Shown piece after piece: positions 5,655 to 6,078 of a DNA stretch of 6,078 nucleotides. Position numbers and translations under genes: made by a program. Numbering within the stretch: position 1 is the first letter of the stretch; each line of letters begins with the position of its first letter. Location of the stretch: the NCBI RefSeq assembly GCF_015207245.1, contig NZ_JADEXF010000250.1:1-6078 (forward strand), written 5' to 3'. The stretch comes from Nostoc cf. edaphicum LEGE 07299. Lineage in GTDB: Bacteria > Cyanobacteriota > Cyanobacteriia > Cyanobacteriales > Nostocaceae. A model generated the notes under the pieces. It was not told the DNA's origin. It searched no databases and saw only the letters and a program-made list of their open reading frames with translations.

Positions 5655-6078
5655 TTATTGTTTTTCTTCATTAGGATACCAACCTGCTGGAATAATTTCA
5701 AAATTCCAAACATCTTTGAAGACGTATATGCGTCCGATCATTTCCGATGGGGAAAGCAAATTTTTGTCGCCTTCCTTCCAATCTTTTTTATCAACTGTTC
5801 CCATAACTACATAGTTATTACCTAAAATTTGAGGATTTGTTTGGACAAAAGTAGCAGCCATCAATGGCTCAATTTCCTGTTTTTTAGCAATAATTAAGTC
5901 GCAGCTTGGGCAATATTTACACTGTTTATTGAGTAAAAATAGCTGTTGTGGTTGGATATGAATCACTAAAGGGAATTTGCGAATCTTCGTTTTTGTTTCA
6001 CACTTTGGGCATTTAGTGAAAGCACAGTCTATATAAGGATTTAGGAAAAATCTGTGTCGTTGTTTGAGAGATTTAGGC
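5655..6078 (-). CDS. Zinc-ribbon-like protein of unknown function (5' end outside window)
   Basis: The minus-strand frame is open from the window edge (6078) to TAA at 5657-5655, giving 140 visible residues. A GTG at 5966 would give a 103-residue version but would discard a conserved-looking cysteine pair, so I treat the gene as partial with its start beyond the window. Six cysteines are arranged as Cys18, CPKC (23-26) and CKYCPSC (53-59). This is the two-knuckle spacing of a zinc ribbon or rubredoxin-like zinc site. The following part is mixed alpha/beta and soluble, including GNNYVVMGTVDKKDWKEG (86-103) and GRIYVFKDVWNFEIIPAGWY (115-134). There is no signal peptide or membrane helix in the visible part. 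I do not recognise the family; a nucleic-acid-binding or protein-docking role is possible for a zinc ribbon but is only inference. Confidence 0.75.
   Translation of the reverse strand, partial: PKSLKQRHRFFLNPYIDCAFTKCPKCETKTKIRKFPLVIHIQPQQLFLLNKQCKYCPSCDLIIAKKQEIEPLMAATFVQTNPQILGNNYVVMGTVDKKDWKEGDKNLLSPSEMIGRIYVFKDVWNFEIIPAGWYPNEEKQ

Noticed and set aside
5607..5825. A 72-codon plus-strand frame.
   Set aside because: Most of it is antisense to the zinc-ribbon-like gene, which has the more convincing protein sequence.

Overview
The window looks like the chromosome of a filamentous, Nostoc/Anabaena-type cyanobacterium. The octamer GCGATCGC (HIP1) occurs nine times in 6 kb. A short interspersed repeat of the kind scattered through Nostocaceae genomes lies near position 5500, and the proteins (small heat shock protein, SLH-type secreted protein, large recombinase) have a cyanobacterial character. 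Genus assignment is inference.

Layout: 1-373 (+) is the C-terminal end of an unidentified membrane protein. It converges, with 13 bp between stop codons, on a minus-strand pair: an ABC exporter half-transporter (3627-1726) and, 31 bp downstream, a large-serine-recombinase-like protein (1694-387, TTG start). The recombinase keeps its DNA-binding and zinc-ribbon regions, but by eye it has lost the catalytic serine and three of the four catalytic arginines. A strong intrinsic terminator (3696-3727) separates the pair from hspA (4220-3768, minus), whose leader ends in a short hairpin that could act as an RNA thermometer.

From about 4300 to 5650 the window is degraded, repeat-rich spacer with small genes. 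It holds a perfect 12-bp inverted repeat with a competing partner, and a class I SAM-methyltransferase remnant that has lost its N-terminus (4978-4487, minus). It also has a small secreted protein with one partial SLH motif (5065-5379, plus), a possible C-terminal coding scrap, an interspersed repeat and a short heptamer array. The window ends inside a minus-strand gene for a six-cysteine, zinc-ribbon-like protein of unknown function (6078-5655).

Functional links: only the ABC exporter and the recombinase-like gene are arranged as a possible transcription unit. The remaining genes appear independent. I see no CRISPR array, tRNA, rRNA or complete insertion sequence. The observations most worth following are the apparently catalytically dead recombinase and the hspA leader hairpin; nothing here is a clear new multi-gene system.
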